From assembly GCA_049641805.1 (NCBI GenBank), contig JBARNX010000043.1:1-55401 (forward strand): a stretch of 55,401 bases of DNA, read 5' to 3'. Made by a program: the position numbers and the translations under genes. This DNA comes from UBA5738 sp049641805 (GTDB lineage: Bacteria > Patescibacteriota > Minisyncoccia > Minisyncoccales > UBA5738). Every line of letters starts with the position of its first letter. Position 1 is the first letter of the stretch. Of this stretch, positions 1-7,890 are shown piece after piece. Below the pieces are notes generated by a model. It saw only the letters and a list, made by a program, of their open reading frames with translations. It was not told the DNA's origin and made no database searches.

Positions 1-584
1 TTCGCCCATTGAGGAGCTCTGCGGGCTTTTTTCAGGCCCGGCTTCTTTCTTTCTTTCATCCGCGGATCGCGGGTGAGATAGCCGGATTTTTTCAGCCGCT
101 TTTTGAAATCCGCGTTAAACAACACCAGCGCGCGGGTAATACCGTGGCGCAACGCCTCGGCTTGGGCATTGATACCGCCGCCCTTAACCAGCGCGGTAAC
201 CCGGAATCTGTCGGTGCAATTCATTTTGACCAGCGGCGCTTCAATAATATTTTTGAATTCAACGGTCTTGAAATATTGGTCAAACGGCTTGTCATTGACT
301 AAAAATATTTTATCGCCGCGGGTATAGAGACGGACGCGCGCGATCGCGGTCTTTCTGCGGCCAATAGATTCATAATATTTGTCGGTCTTTTTCCTGCCCG
401 AAGCGTCCAGAGTATCGTTGGCAACGCTATCTTCAACTTTGATCTCCGCGATTTTTACGGCAACGATTTCCGGAGTTTTTTCGGTCTTTTTTACCGCCGG
501 ATGCGTCTTTTTCACCGCAGGTTTAGTTCCCGCGGCCTTGGTCTCTTTAGGTTCAATTTTTTGAGTATCCTTGGTTTTTGCCAT
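1..584 (-). CDS. rpsI: 30S ribosomal protein S9 (uS9), 3' end cut by window edge
   Basis: S9 sits in the head of the 30S subunit and reaches the P-site tRNA with its basic C-terminal tail. The frame opens at ATG 584 and runs off the left edge; the last visible residues, KARRAPQWA, are the normal S9 tail, so only about two residues and the stop are missing. The S9 core starts at YESIGRRKTAIARV near residue 71. The first ~68 residues are a Lys/Thr/Val-rich extension absent from the ~130-residue family norm. It follows rplM by 12 bases, the usual L13-S9 pair, and no Shine-Dalgarno is visible. Confidence 0.95.
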   Translation of the reverse strand, partial: MAKTKDTQKIEPKETKAAGTKPAVKKTHPAVKKTEKTPEIVAVKIAEIKVEDSVANDTLDASGRKKTDKYYESIGRRKTAIARVRLYTRGDKIFLVNDKPFDQYFKTVEFKNIIEAPLVKMNCTDRFRVTALVKGGGINAQAEALRHGITRALVLFNADFKKRLKKSGYLTRDPRMKERKKPGLKKARRAPQWA

Positions 585-596
585 ATTGATTTGCAT

Positions 597-962
597 TTAC
601 TGTTGCACGGTCAGCCGTTTTATCATTTGGTCGCGCAATTTGTTGGTTGGAAGCATGCGGTACACCGCTTGTCGCAAAAGCTGGCCGGGATTCTTTTCCA
701 TCGTTTCCCCCATTGTGGTTGCTTTCAAACCGCTCATGTAACCGCTGTAACGGTAATCTTTTTCCTGCTCAAGCTTCTTGCCGGTAATCATTACTTTCCG
801 GAAATTTTTGACCGTCACAAAATCTCCCGCGTCAACATTTTTGGCGAATCCCGGTTTATCCTTGCCCCGCAAGAATACCGCAACAATTACCGCGAGCTTT
901 CCCAAAACCATTCCTGTGGCATCGATTGTTCGCTTTTCTCTTTTAATGGAAGTCGTTTTCAT
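597..962 (-). CDS. rplM: 50S ribosomal protein L13 (uL13)
   Basis: Early-assembling 23S rRNA-binding protein. The 121-residue product shows the L13 signatures in order: the N-terminal IDATGMVLGKLAV segment, VTVKNFRKVMITGKK in the middle, and the C-terminal AVYRMLPTNKLRDQMIKRL. It is about 20 residues shorter than the ~142-residue family standard, mainly at the C-terminus, which ends at LTVQQ. It starts 2 bases after the rplQ stop and is followed 12 bases later by rpsI, so rplQ-rplM-rpsI are very likely co-transcribed as the end of the alpha operon. Confidence 0.96.
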   Translation of the reverse strand: MKTTSIKREKRTIDATGMVLGKLAVIVAVFLRGKDKPGFAKNVDAGDFVTVKNFRKVMITGKKLEQEKDYRYSGYMSGLKATTMGETMEKNPGQLLRQAVYRMLPTNKLRDQMIKRLTVQQ

Positions 963-964
963 AA

Positions 965-1417
965 CTAAGATTTTATTTCTTCTTTCTTTTCGATTTTGGC
1001 GGTCTTTTTGGTTTTCTTTGCCGCGATCTGCTTGCTTTTTCCCTTGACCGTTTCAACGGCCAACGGCCGATCCAGCAATTCCACCACCGCCATGGGCGCT
1101 CCGTCCTTAAGTCTTTGGCCCAAAAGCGCGACGCGAGTATATCCGCCGGCACGATCCTTAAAGCGGGGCGCGATCACCGCCGTCAATTTGCGGCTGGCGA
1201 CTTCGGGCAGAATTGATGCCAAAGCTTTTTTTGAAGCCAAATCGCCGACCTTCGCCTTGGTAATCAATCTCTCAACGAAAGACGCGGCCTGGCGCGCGCG
1301 AACCTTGGTGGTTTGAATCTTTTCCCGCAATATCAGATTGACCGCCAAAGAACGCATAAACGCTCTTCTTTGATCGGTTTTCCGGCTGAATTTTTTACCT
1401 TTAATTCTCTTGTACAT
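965..1417 (-). CDS. rplQ: 50S ribosomal protein L17 (bL17)
   Basis: L17 lies near the polypeptide exit tunnel. I chose ATG 1417 because the product then begins MYKRIKGKKFSRK, which aligns with the canonical MRHRK start; an in-frame TTG at 1438 would add seven residues that no family member has. The core includes RRAFMRSLAVNLILREKIQTT and RALIxK-type segments (FVERLITKAK). The C-terminal ~30 residues are a Lys-rich tail (KGKSKQIAAKKTKKTAK). It follows rpoA by 50 bases, the standard rpoA-rplQ order. No Shine-Dalgarno precedes either possible start. Confidence 0.95.
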   Translation of the reverse strand: MYKRIKGKKFSRKTDQRRAFMRSLAVNLILREKIQTTKVRARQAASFVERLITKAKVGDLASKKALASILPEVASRKLTAVIAPRFKDRAGGYTRVALLGQRLKDGAPMAVVELLDRPLAVETVKGKSKQIAAKKTKKTAKIEKKEEIKS

Positions 1418-1467
1418 AATAATATTATCAGAACTCAAATGTCAAAATTAAAATTTAATCGGTTGGG

Positions 1468-2157
1468 TTATGCGTTGAAAACATTCCGAAACATCGTAAA
1501 ATGGCTGACCAATATCTCCGAAGCCTGCGCGAACGCGGTTTCCGGAGTGATGGTGCCGTCGGTTTCGATTTCAAAAATTACTTTGTCAAAATCCGTCCGA
1601 TCGCCTACGCGCATATTTTGAACCTTGAAACCGACTTTTTTAACCGGCGTAAACATCGCATCCATCGCAATCACCCCGATTTCCAGCTTGGCTTTGGTTT
1701 GGCGCATTTCTTTTGACATATAGCCGGTTCCTTTTTCAACCTTGATTTCCATTTCCAATTTGGAACTTTTCGCGGTCAAACCGGCAATGTGGGTTTCGGG
1801 ATTGGCAAGTTCCAACTGGCTGGGAATTTCCAAATCCGCGCCAGTGATCTCTTTCTCGCCCTTGGCCTTCAACACGCAAGTCTGCGGCTCATCGCCGGTC
1901 AGTTTGAATCTTAATTGGCGAACATTGATCATCAATGTGATTACATCTTCCATCACTCCCGCGATCGTCGAAAATTCATGCGGCACATTTTTAATATTTA
2001 TCTGGGTCACGGCGGCGCCTTCAAGCGACGACAGCATCACCCGCCTCAACGCATTGCCGACGGTAACGCCATAGCCGGGATACAGCGCCTCGATTTCGAT
2101 TGACGCGCTGTTGCCTTTTTTATCAATTACTTTGGGTTCAAGCGGTAATGGTATCAT
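1468..2157 (-). CDS. rpoA: RNA polymerase alpha subunit, N-terminal domain only
   Basis: Alpha nucleates RNA polymerase assembly by dimerising and binding beta and beta'. The 229 residues cover the alpha-NTD: GNALRRVMLSS at residues 34-44 is the dimerisation signature, and the ending at FTMFRNVFNA matches the end of the NTD. Family members are usually 310-330 residues. The linker and C-terminal domain, which bind UP elements and activators, are absent. TAA at 1468-1470 ends the frame and rplQ begins 50 bases on, so there is no room for a split CTD. Gene order rpsD-rpoA-rplQ is normal. Confidence 0.95.
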   Translation of the reverse strand: MIPLPLEPKVIDKKGNSASIEIEALYPGYGVTVGNALRRVMLSSLEGAAVTQINIKNVPHEFSTIAGVMEDVITLMINVRQLRFKLTGDEPQTCVLKAKGEKEITGADLEIPSQLELANPETHIAGLTAKSSKLEMEIKVEKGTGYMSKEMRQTKAKLEIGVIAMDAMFTPVKKVGFKVQNMRVGDRTDFDKVIFEIETDGTITPETAFAQASEILVSHFTMFRNVFNA

Positions 2158-2268
2158 GATTTTTTGCCGTAAGTCCTCGAACGTTTTACCGCGTCACGCG
2201 CGGGTATTTGCGTCCAGGAAATCAACGGCGTTAGAATTAATGTCAAATTTCAAATGTCAAATTAAATG

Positions 2269-2901
2269 CTATCTGGCATAGAATTCAAACACCGAACCGA
2301 TCTCGGCGGGCAAAGCCAATTCTTCCATTGAAATATCGCCAACTCTCTTGCCCTCCATTTTGTCCGCGTCAAGCGACAGCCATAACGGCGTTTTGTAGGA
2401 TTTCAAGGCCGGCTGCAATTGGACAAAATAAGCGTTCTTGATTTTGCGCGGCGCCACGGAAACCACATCTCCTTTAACAACCTTGTATGAAGGCAAATTA
2501 ACCGGCTTTCCGTTGACCAAAAAACTCTTATGGCTCACCAACTGCCTCGCCGCGAGCCGGGAGGGTGCGAATCCAAGCCGGAACACAACATTATCCAACC
2601 GCCCTTCAAGCGCGCCCATCAGCGCCAGCGGCAGGTCTTCGGCGCTTCCTTTTTTCGCGAGAACAGCTTTCACATAGTTCTTGAATTGCTGTTCACGCAG
2701 GTTATACCACGCTTTCACGCGCTGTTTTTCGCGCAATTCCCGGCCGAATTCCGAAAGGGATCGCGCCCGGCGCTTTCCTTTTTTGCCCGGAGCGGTCGGA
2801 CGGCGCACCATGGCGCATTTCTGTCCGTAACAGCGGCTTCCTTTGAGAAGCAGTTTGGCTCCCGCGCGGCGGCAAATCTTGCATTTTATGTTCGTTTCCA
2901 T
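2269..2901 (-). CDS. rpsD: 30S ribosomal protein S4 (uS4), zinc-binding type
   Basis: S4 is a primary 16S rRNA binder that starts 30S assembly and in many bacteria represses the alpha operon. The 210-residue product has the zinc-binding N-terminus: Cys7, Cys10, Cys24 and Cys29 (CKIC then C-x4-C). The S4 RNA-binding domain follows at about residues 98-160 (GRLDNVVFRLGFAPSRLAARQ, shown in part as RLDNVVFRLGFAPSRLAAR). Its position between rpsK and rpoA is the enterobacterial-type alpha operon order. The 111-base gap to rpoA carries only short low-complexity AT words. Confidence 0.96.
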   Translation of the reverse strand: METNIKCKICRRAGAKLLLKGSRCYGQKCAMVRRPTAPGKKGKRRARSLSEFGRELREKQRVKAWYNLREQQFKNYVKAVLAKKGSAEDLPLALMGALEGRLDNVVFRLGFAPSRLAARQLVSHKSFLVNGKPVNLPSYKVVKGDVVSVAPRKIKNAYFVQLQPALKSYKTPLWLSLDADKMEGKRVGDISMEELALPAEIGSVFEFYAR

Positions 2902-3023
2902 TGAAAATAATTTAAAATTTAAATATCAAAGTTTAAAATTTTTGTGTTGAAATTTTTTGAAAAAAATTTCAATGATATATAATTTTCCTTAATTTTGATT
3001 TTTGATCTTTTGGCTTTTCACTT
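2902..3023. repeat. AT-rich intercistronic hairpin spacer, family A, copy 1
   Basis: Fills the rpsD-rpsK gap. Words shared with the other copies include aaatttaaatatcaaa and cttaattttgatttttgat. The centre is a dyad: ttgaaatttttt at 2947-2958 pairs with aaaaaatttcaa at 2961-2972. Confidence 0.8.
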
Positions 3024-3476
3024 TTACACTCTTCGGGTCTTTCTCGGTTTGCAACCATTGTGCGGAATCGGCGTGATATCTTTTATCGAAACAATATCAA
3101 TACCGCGCGCCGCCAGCGACCTGATCGCCGAATCGCGGCCGGAACCGATACCCTTCACCAAAACCTGCACTTTCTCAACCGCCATTTTCTTTATGATCTC
3201 GGCCACGGCTTCCGCGACTTTGGAAGCCGCGAACGGCGTGCCTTTCTTGGTACCCTTGAAACCGATGCTTCCCGAAGACTTCCAGCATAAAATATTCCCG
3301 CTTTCATCGGCGAACGAAACAATCGTATTGTTATATGACGAGGAAATGTAAACCATTCCTTGCTTTGTGCGCCCGGGCATTTTTACGGTGAATTCCTTTT
3401 TTGCCTTGGCTTCAACGGCATCCCGTTCTTTCAACAATTCCTCTTTATTTTGAGTGGCAACATGCTTCTTACCCAT
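3024..3476 (-). CDS. rpsK: 30S ribosomal protein S11 (uS11)
   Basis: S11 forms part of the 30S platform near the Shine-Dalgarno helix. The core motifs are GMVYISSSYNNTIVSFADESG (visible as YISSSYNNTIVSFAD), SSGSIGFKGTKKGTPFAA, and the C-terminal DITPIPHNGCKPRKTRRV. At 150 residues it is about 20 longer than usual because of a charged N-terminal extension (KEELLKERDAVEAKAKKEF). It lies between rpsM and rpsD with AT-rich hairpin spacers on both sides and no Shine-Dalgarno. Confidence 0.96.
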   Translation of the reverse strand: MGKKHVATQNKEELLKERDAVEAKAKKEFTVKMPGRTKQGMVYISSSYNNTIVSFADESGNILCWKSSGSIGFKGTKKGTPFAASKVAEAVAEIIKKMAVEKVQVLVKGIGSGRDSAIRSLAARGIDIVSIKDITPIPHNGCKPRKTRRV

Positions 3477-3597
3477 TGTAATTAATTTAAAATGTAAATA
3501 TCAAAATGAAAAATTATTGTGTTGAAATTTTTTTAAAAATTTTAACAATATATTATTCCTTGATTTTGATTTTTGATTTTTCAACTTTTAATTTGTC
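3477..3597. repeat. AT-rich intercistronic hairpin spacer, family A, copy 2
   Basis: Fills the rpsK-rpsM gap. It carries the full word order of the family: aaatgtaaatatcaaaatg, attattgtgttgaaat, a central dyad, aatatattattccttgat, and the head ttttcaacttttaat next to the rpsM stop. Confidence 0.85.
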
Positions 3598-3987
3598 TTA
3601 TGTCGGCGTCGCTGCCGGTTTGCGGCCCGAACCCACGGTCTTACGAATATTACCGCGCACGGTTCTGGTGTTGGTCCGCGTTCTTTGGCCCCTGACCGGC
3701 AAATTGCGGGAATGGCGCATACCCCTCCAAGCCACGATATCCTTCAAGCGTTTGATGTTCATCATCACATCGCGCTTCAAATCGCCTTCCACGCGGTAAT
3801 TCTTCTTGACTATTTCCTCGATCAATTTCATCTGTTCCGGCGTCAAATCTTTTGCTTTGACAGTTGGGCCGATCTTGGCTTCGGCAAGCACCACTTTAGC
3901 CGATGATCTCCCAATCCCGTAAATGTATCCGAGCGCGATTCCGATTTGTTTGTTGTCCGGTATGTTTACACCGATTATGCGTGGCAT
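3598..3987 (-). CDS. rpsM: 30S ribosomal protein S13 (uS13)
   Basis: S13 is a head protein that bridges to the 50S subunit and contacts the P-site tRNA. The 129-residue product shows MPRIIGVNIPDNKQIGIAL at the start, the helix-hairpin segment YIYGIGRSSAKVVL, and the basic tail MRHSRNLPVRGQRTRTNTRT. Length is close to the family norm with a short extra tail (KPAATPT). It is preceded by rpmJ 94 bases upstream in transcription and followed by rpsK, as in most bacteria. Confidence 0.96.
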   Translation of the reverse strand: MPRIIGVNIPDNKQIGIALGYIYGIGRSSAKVVLAEAKIGPTVKAKDLTPEQMKLIEEIVKKNYRVEGDLKRDVMMNIKRLKDIVAWRGMRHSRNLPVRGQRTRTNTRTVRGNIRKTVGSGRKPAATPT

Positions 3988-4017
3988 ATGAATTCTTTAA
4001 AATTATGGCACGGAACG

Positions 4018-4077
4018 CAAAACAAAAACTCAAGCTCTATTTTTATATTTATCTTCGAGCTTTCAATTTTGTTTTAT
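4018..4077. repeat. Dyad spacer between rpmJ and rpsM
   Basis: Arms aaaacaaaa...aagctc and gagctt...ttttgtttt give an imperfect hairpin filling most of the rpmJ-rpsM gap. The word set differs from family A, but the design (AT-rich dyad between cistrons) is the same. Confidence 0.55.
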
Positions 4078-4081
4078 GTTT

Positions 4082-4198
4082 TTACCCCTGTCGCTGTTTA
4101 TGTTTCGGATTTTTCTTGCAAATAACATAAATCCGGTTGTCTCTTTTGACAATCTGGCAATCCTTGCAAATTTTTCTTAATGATGCTCTGACCTTCAT
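4082..4198 (-). CDS. rpmJ: 50S ribosomal protein L36 (bL36)
   Basis: A 38-residue zinc-ribbon protein of the 50S subunit. Translated from ATG 4198 it begins MKVRASLRKICKDCQIVKRD and ends KKNPKHKQRQG at TAA 4082-4084. The zinc ligands are Cys11, Cys14, Cys27 and His33, the classic CCCH set, so this is the zinc-dependent form. It lies 17 bases after infA, the standard infA-rpmJ-rpsM order. It is too short for most ORF lists but unambiguous. Confidence 0.97.
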   Translation of the reverse strand: MKVRASLRKICKDCQIVKRDNRIYVICKKNPKHKQRQG

Positions 4199-4215
4199 AA
4201 TTGCAATTAAAAAAA

Positions 4216-4434
4216 TTATTTACCCCGATACACTATTCTTCCCTTTTTTTCGTCATAAGGACTCATTTCAACCGTCACGATATCGCCATTCAGAATTTTT
4301 ATCCTAAACATTCTCAACTTTCCCGCCAAATGGCCGATCACTTCCCGGCCATCGGAAAGCTTTACGCGGAATTTGGCGTTCGGTAAAGATTCAAACACTT
4401 GCCCTTGAAATCTCAATACTTTTTTATTTTCCAT
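4216..4434 (-). CDS. infA: Translation initiation factor IF-1
   Basis: IF-1 blocks the A site of the 30S subunit and supports IF-2 and IF-3 during initiation. The 72-residue product is a single S1-like OB fold: QGQVFESLPNAKFRVKLSDG, then GHLAGKLRMFRIKILNGDIV and the closing SPYDEKKGRIVYRGK. Length and motifs match the family exactly. It restarts the alpha operon about 20 kb away from map, its usual neighbour. No Shine-Dalgarno is seen (ATG is preceded by ATTGTTTCA). Confidence 0.97.
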   Translation of the reverse strand: MENKKVLRFQGQVFESLPNAKFRVKLSDGREVIGHLAGKLRMFRIKILNGDIVTVEMSPYDEKKGRIVYRGK

Positions 4435-4518
4435 TGAAACAATTTATAAGTATACCAGAAAGCTTCATTAAAGTCAAATACCGATACCAATACCCGCTTC
4501 ATACTCTTCGCGCCCGAT

Positions 4519-5889
4519 TCATTCCAATATGGTTTGAACTTCGATCCGATCCAATTCCCGGGGAACATTCAACCGCCAAGGCGGCGAAAGCTGTATCTGG
4601 GCATCTTTCATCCCAGGTTGGCTCATCAGAAATAATTGCGCCTCCTTAAGCCCCTTCTCGGATAAACCCTTCTTTAAATCCGCTTCGCCCATCCCCGAAT
4701 AAATCATCACTTCCGCGGCCGCGGATAAAGAAGGCTTGCCGTTCGCCGGGTCAATTCCGGCATACGACGATTTAATGGCCAAGCTTTTTTCATTCGCGAA
4801 ACTTCCGGCGGGAATTTTACCCGTTATAAAATCTTTGCTTAATTTTTCAAGATCGGATTTTTTATAAGCCACCGTGCTTGCTTTGGCCATCATCTGGCCG
4901 CCGATTTTGGCAATACTGTCCCCGGCTTTCCCGATGATGGTTGTCGTGCCTAATTCAAATTTCTCAACGCTGGCGTCAACAATTTCCAGCCCCTGTTCTT
5001 TAACTTTGGCTTGGAGCTCCTTTTCAATTTCTTCTTTGGCAAGATCGGCCATCGCGATTTTGGCATTATCAATGTCCTCTTTTTTCACCTCGGGAGCGCT
5101 GTTTTGCGATCCGCCCGTGAATTTTTCAAACGACTGGCCGTAAACAAATGTATATTGCGCCGTGCCCACCAGCCCGGGAACCGAGAACACCGATGCGTCA
5201 ATATTATATTTTTCGCCCGCGATTGCGGCAACCACCTTCACCGTGGTCGATGATTTTGGTTCCAGAACAACATCCTCGGTCGTCTTGAACCACGGCGTTT
5301 CATCGCCGGCCAAAGCGGGTTGGAATTTATCCAAGGGCGCTTGCAGGCGCGTACCCTTAACCAATCTTTGCGCGGTCGTATAATTATTAAACAATTTCAC
5401 CGTACCCTGCGCCATTCCCTGCACATCTTTCTTGCCGGTCACCGGAAATTCTCCTTTTATCGTGTTGCTCACGGAAATCGCAAATCCCGGAATCAAATTT
5501 TTTTCTCTATTGATTTCCAAAGTCGCCGGATCCACGCCGACTTTAACATCCTGCCTTAAAATCGAGGTCGCGGGCCATATCTTGACTATGGCCTTGGCGA
5601 ATTTCAAATCCAAGCCATACATCGCCAACGCCACAAACGCCACCGCAAGCGCCAATTTCAGAATCAATCCTTTGAAAAAACTTTTTTCCTTGATTTTTTC
5701 TGAATTCTGCCGGCCATCCGGATTCATCCGGTTAATAAAAGTCATTCTTGGTTTTATTTGCGGCTCAATCTTTTTAACCGGCAGATCGTCCGGCTCCAAA
5801 AGCGCGTTTTGCTCCAAATCGGTTTCCTCGAATTTCCGCTCCGCGTTTCTATCCGCCGGCGGCATAATATCAATAACTTTTTTAACCAT
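4519..5889 (-). CDS. Single-pass membrane protein, baseplate J/gp47-like region
   Basis: 456 residues. A charged ~70-residue N-terminal segment is followed by one hydrophobic helix (about residues 74-92, LILKLALAVAFVALAMYGL) and then a large, probably extracellular part of ~360 residues rich in beta-type patterns. Proteins of this shape in Patescibacteria are often annotated as baseplate J-like; the segments PVTGKKDVQGMAQGTVKLFN and AGEKYNIDA fit that family, but I cannot confirm homology by eye. Its role is unknown. It lies directly upstream of infA on the same strand, with 84 bases between them. Confidence 0.7.
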   Translation of the reverse strand: MVKKVIDIMPPADRNAERKFEETDLEQNALLEPDDLPVKKIEPQIKPRMTFINRMNPDGRQNSEKIKEKSFFKGLILKLALAVAFVALAMYGLDLKFAKAIVKIWPATSILRQDVKVGVDPATLEINREKNLIPGFAISVSNTIKGEFPVTGKKDVQGMAQGTVKLFNNYTTAQRLVKGTRLQAPLDKFQPALAGDETPWFKTTEDVVLEPKSSTTVKVVAAIAGEKYNIDASVFSVPGLVGTAQYTFVYGQSFEKFTGGSQNSAPEVKKEDIDNAKIAMADLAKEEIEKELQAKVKEQGLEIVDASVEKFELGTTTIIGKAGDSIAKIGGQMMAKASTVAYKKSDLEKLSKDFITGKIPAGSFANEKSLAIKSSYAGIDPANGKPSLSAAAEVMIYSGMGEADLKKGLSEKGLKEAQLFLMSQPGMKDAQIQLSPPWRLNVPRELDRIEVQTILE

Positions 5890-5949
5890 AATTTAAAAAA
5901 ATATCTCTGTTTAGAGTTTAATGCTTACATTGTAACAAAAAATTATTCC

Positions 5950-6023
5950 CAACGCCAATCCAATACCTGGATTTTCAATTGCCAATTTCCAATTTTCAAT
6001 GGAAATTGGTCATTGGAAATTGT
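5950..6023. repeat. Dyad spacer, family C (caatttcca/tggaaattg words)
   Basis: Contains caattgccaatttcc and the reverse-complement words ggaaattgg and ggaaattg, so it folds back on itself. It sits at the 3' end of the RNase H-like gene. Confidence 0.5.
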
Positions 6024-6024
6024 T

Positions 6025-6534
6025 TCAAGTGTATTTATCCGCGATCGCCGAGGCGGCAAACGAAAACGGCTTGATCATCGGCTCAAAGCCGTTGCCGCGG
6101 ATCAATCCGGTCACTTCGCGCACCATTTCCCGCGTGGCGCCGCGTTCGCCCACATCGGCGTGAATGTAGGAAAAATCCCATTTTAAATTGTCGGGCGAAA
6201 TCAATTTGTGCATTTCCAAAGTTTCACGCAAAATCAGCGCCAGTTCGCAGGAAAGCAATACTTCCTGCAAAATCCTCTGTTTGAAATTGTAAAACTTTTT
6301 GCCGCCGTAGCTGATTTTTTTCAAGAAAAACCGCCCGCCCGCGCCCATGCGCCGCACCACGATCGTGGCCGGAAAATGCGGCTGTTCCAGCGACGCCGAA
6401 TCGCACCCCACCACGATCTCATATTCCCGTTGCGGCTCTTCGGCCATATACGCAAAAATCTCCGTAATAACATCATCAAAACTCAAATTCCCCTTGGTCG
6501 GATTAAAAAAATATCCCTCGTGAAAATTTTCCAT
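6025..6534 (-). CDS. RNase H-like protein of the YkuK family
   Basis: 169 residues starting at ATG 6534; an AGG seven bases upstream supports this start over the longer open frame. The segment EYEIVVGCDSAS (Asp near residue 45) is the first catalytic-type strand of an RNase H fold, IHADVGERG supplies a second acidic position, and the family typically ends with the IADKYT-like segment seen here. The substrate of YkuK-like proteins is not established, so the nuclease activity is family inference. It is transcribed after tpiA and before the baseplate-J-like gene. Confidence 0.75.
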   Translation of the reverse strand: MENFHEGYFFNPTKGNLSFDDVITEIFAYMAEEPQREYEIVVGCDSASLEQPHFPATIVVRRMGAGGRFFLKKISYGGKKFYNFKQRILQEVLLSCELALILRETLEMHKLISPDNLKWDFSYIHADVGERGATREMVREVTGLIRGNGFEPMIKPFSFAASAIADKYT

Positions 6535-6687
6535 ATTTTTACCTGATTTCCCAATTCTTGATATTAACATCTCCAACAGAAATATCAACGCATTTTTACA
6601 GTAAATTACCAACGAGCGGTTGCCGGAAAACAGGCGAAAACCATTATTATGCAAACCCGGCAATCGCTAAAAATATAAAACCAACAC

Positions 6688-6726
6688 CAAAAAAACATTC
6701 CAACATTCTTGAGAATGTTGGAATGT
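6688..6726 (-). terminator. Rho-independent terminator after tpiA
   Basis: A perfect 14-bp stem (acattccaacattc at 6695-6708 with gaatgttggaatgt at 6713-6726, loop ttga) is followed on the minus strand by a run of T. It lies about 60 bases past the tpiA stop. Confidence 0.85.
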
Positions 6727-6783
6727 CCGTATATCCATACACACGATTTAAACATTATTTAAATCGTATTTCGCCCGCGGAAA

Positions 6784-7509
6784 TTAAATTTTTGCCGATG
6801 CAATGATAGCACAGAATTCTTTAGGGTCGAGGGAGGCGCCGCCAACGAGGAGGCCGGAATAGCCGGCATCTTTGAGGTAAGACGCGGCGTTTTTGGCATT
6901 CACCGACCCGCCGTATAACAGCGGGATTTTTTCATTGGTGATATTTTTAATAAACCGGCTCACCACCGCGGCTTCGTCGGGTTCGCAGGCAAGGCCGGTG
7001 CCGATGGCCCACACGGGTTCATAGGCAATCATCACCGGTGCGGTATTTAAATCAACATCCTTTAACCCTTCCTTTATCTGTGCCTCCACAATATCGGTGA
7101 TTTTGCCGTCAATGCGCTGTCCGCGGGTTTCACCGCAACAAAATATCGGCGCCAATCCCGCGGCCAGCGCGGCTTTCACCTTCTTGTTGATTGTTTCATC
7201 CGTTTCGCCGAAGATATGCCGCCGTTCGGAGTGTCCGATGATAACATAACCGCAACCCGCGGCTCTTAACTGCGTTGGCGAAATCTCTCCGGTGAACGCC
7301 CCCGAATTTTGCCAGTGGCAATCTTGACCGCCCAACCCCGCCGCACTTTTCAAAATTTCTTTGGCGGTTTCCAAATAGCACGCGGGCGGACAAACCGCCG
7401 CGGCGATTTTTAAGCTTTTTTTAATCCCCTTTTTATATCCCAAAAGGATTTTTTTGGCCTCAATTCTGTTTTCCGGATTGCACTTCCAATTCGCCACAAT
7501 GTATTTCAT
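6784..7509 (-). CDS. tpiA: Triose-phosphate isomerase
   Basis: Interconverts dihydroxyacetone phosphate and glyceraldehyde 3-phosphate in glycolysis; cytosolic TIM barrel. The 241 residues are near the family norm. Catalytic residues are all present: Lys9 in NWKCN, His93 in IGHSERR, and Glu164 in AYEPVWAIGTG. The phosphate-binding GGSVNAKNA and LLVGGASL segments are also intact. It has its own extended -10 promoter (7532-7559) and a strong terminator (6688-6726), so it looks monocistronic. No Shine-Dalgarno precedes ATG 7509. Confidence 0.97.
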   Translation of the reverse strand: MKYIVANWKCNPENRIEAKKILLGYKKGIKKSLKIAAAVCPPACYLETAKEILKSAAGLGGQDCHWQNSGAFTGEISPTQLRAAGCGYVIIGHSERRHIFGETDETINKKVKAALAAGLAPIFCCGETRGQRIDGKITDIVEAQIKEGLKDVDLNTAPVMIAYEPVWAIGTGLACEPDEAAVVSRFIKNITNEKIPLLYGGSVNAKNAASYLKDAGYSGLLVGGASLDPKEFCAIIASAKI

Positions 7510-7531
7510 ATTTGAATTTTTAATTTATTCC

Positions 7532-7559
7532 ATTATACCAGCCATCCCGGTTTTCACAA
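7532..7559 (-). promoter_or_regulatory. Predicted sigma-70 promoter of tpiA, extended -10
   Basis: On the minus strand: TTGTGA (7554-7559), 16-base spacer, TATAAT (7532-7537) preceded by TGG, giving an extended -10. The start codon is 22 bases downstream. Confidence 0.65.
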
Positions 7560-7660
7560 ATCAACCCGCTAAAAAATATTCCATAAATTTAGCGATCGCT
7601 AAAAATATCAAATTTCGATTTGCATAATAAAAAATATATTTTCCAAATGTATTTCGTCGA

Positions 7661-7728
7661 GCGGGGTATAAACCCCGCACAACGACCAAAGGGGGCACCC
7701 TTTTGGTGCGCCCCGGGGCAAAGCCCCG
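7661..7728. repeat. Multi-hairpin GC-rich element, copy 1
   Basis: Three adjacent hairpins in the 381-base gap between tpiA and the GIY-YIG gene: GCGGGGT-ATAA-ACCCCGC (7661-7678), an imperfect ccaaaggg/cccttttgg unit, and CGGGGC-AAA-GCCCCG (7714-7728). The order of the words CCTTTGG, GCGGGGTT and ATACCCCG on the minus strand matches the element at 50156-50250. No gene is visible in the gap. Confidence 0.7.
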
Positions 7729-7739
7729 AGGTATTGCGC

Positions 7740-7777
7740 TCAATAAAAGAGCCTGTTCCATCCAAACTGGAACAGGC
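7740..7777 (-). terminator. Probable terminator after the GIY-YIG gene
   Basis: Perfect 10-bp stem GCCTGTTCCA (7751-7760) with TGGAACAGGC (7768-7777), followed on the minus strand by TCTTTTATT. It lies 110 bases beyond the GIY-YIG stop. Confidence 0.6.
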
Positions 7778-7890
7778 GCGGCCGATCTTCATCGCTGGTT
7801 CTCATTTGAAATTTTATTTATTAGGCATACGAACAATCTGAATTTCAATACCATTGAAGGGGTCTAACCCTCGCGATGAAAAAAATTATA

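Noticed and set aside
1439..1467. A separate alpha-CTD fragment after rpoA
   Set aside because: The gap between rpoA and rplQ is 50 bases, too short for the ~75-residue domain.
7561..7841. Short open frames on both strands in the tpiA-GIY-YIG gap
   Set aside because: They run through three GC-rich hairpins and a terminator and show no protein-like features.
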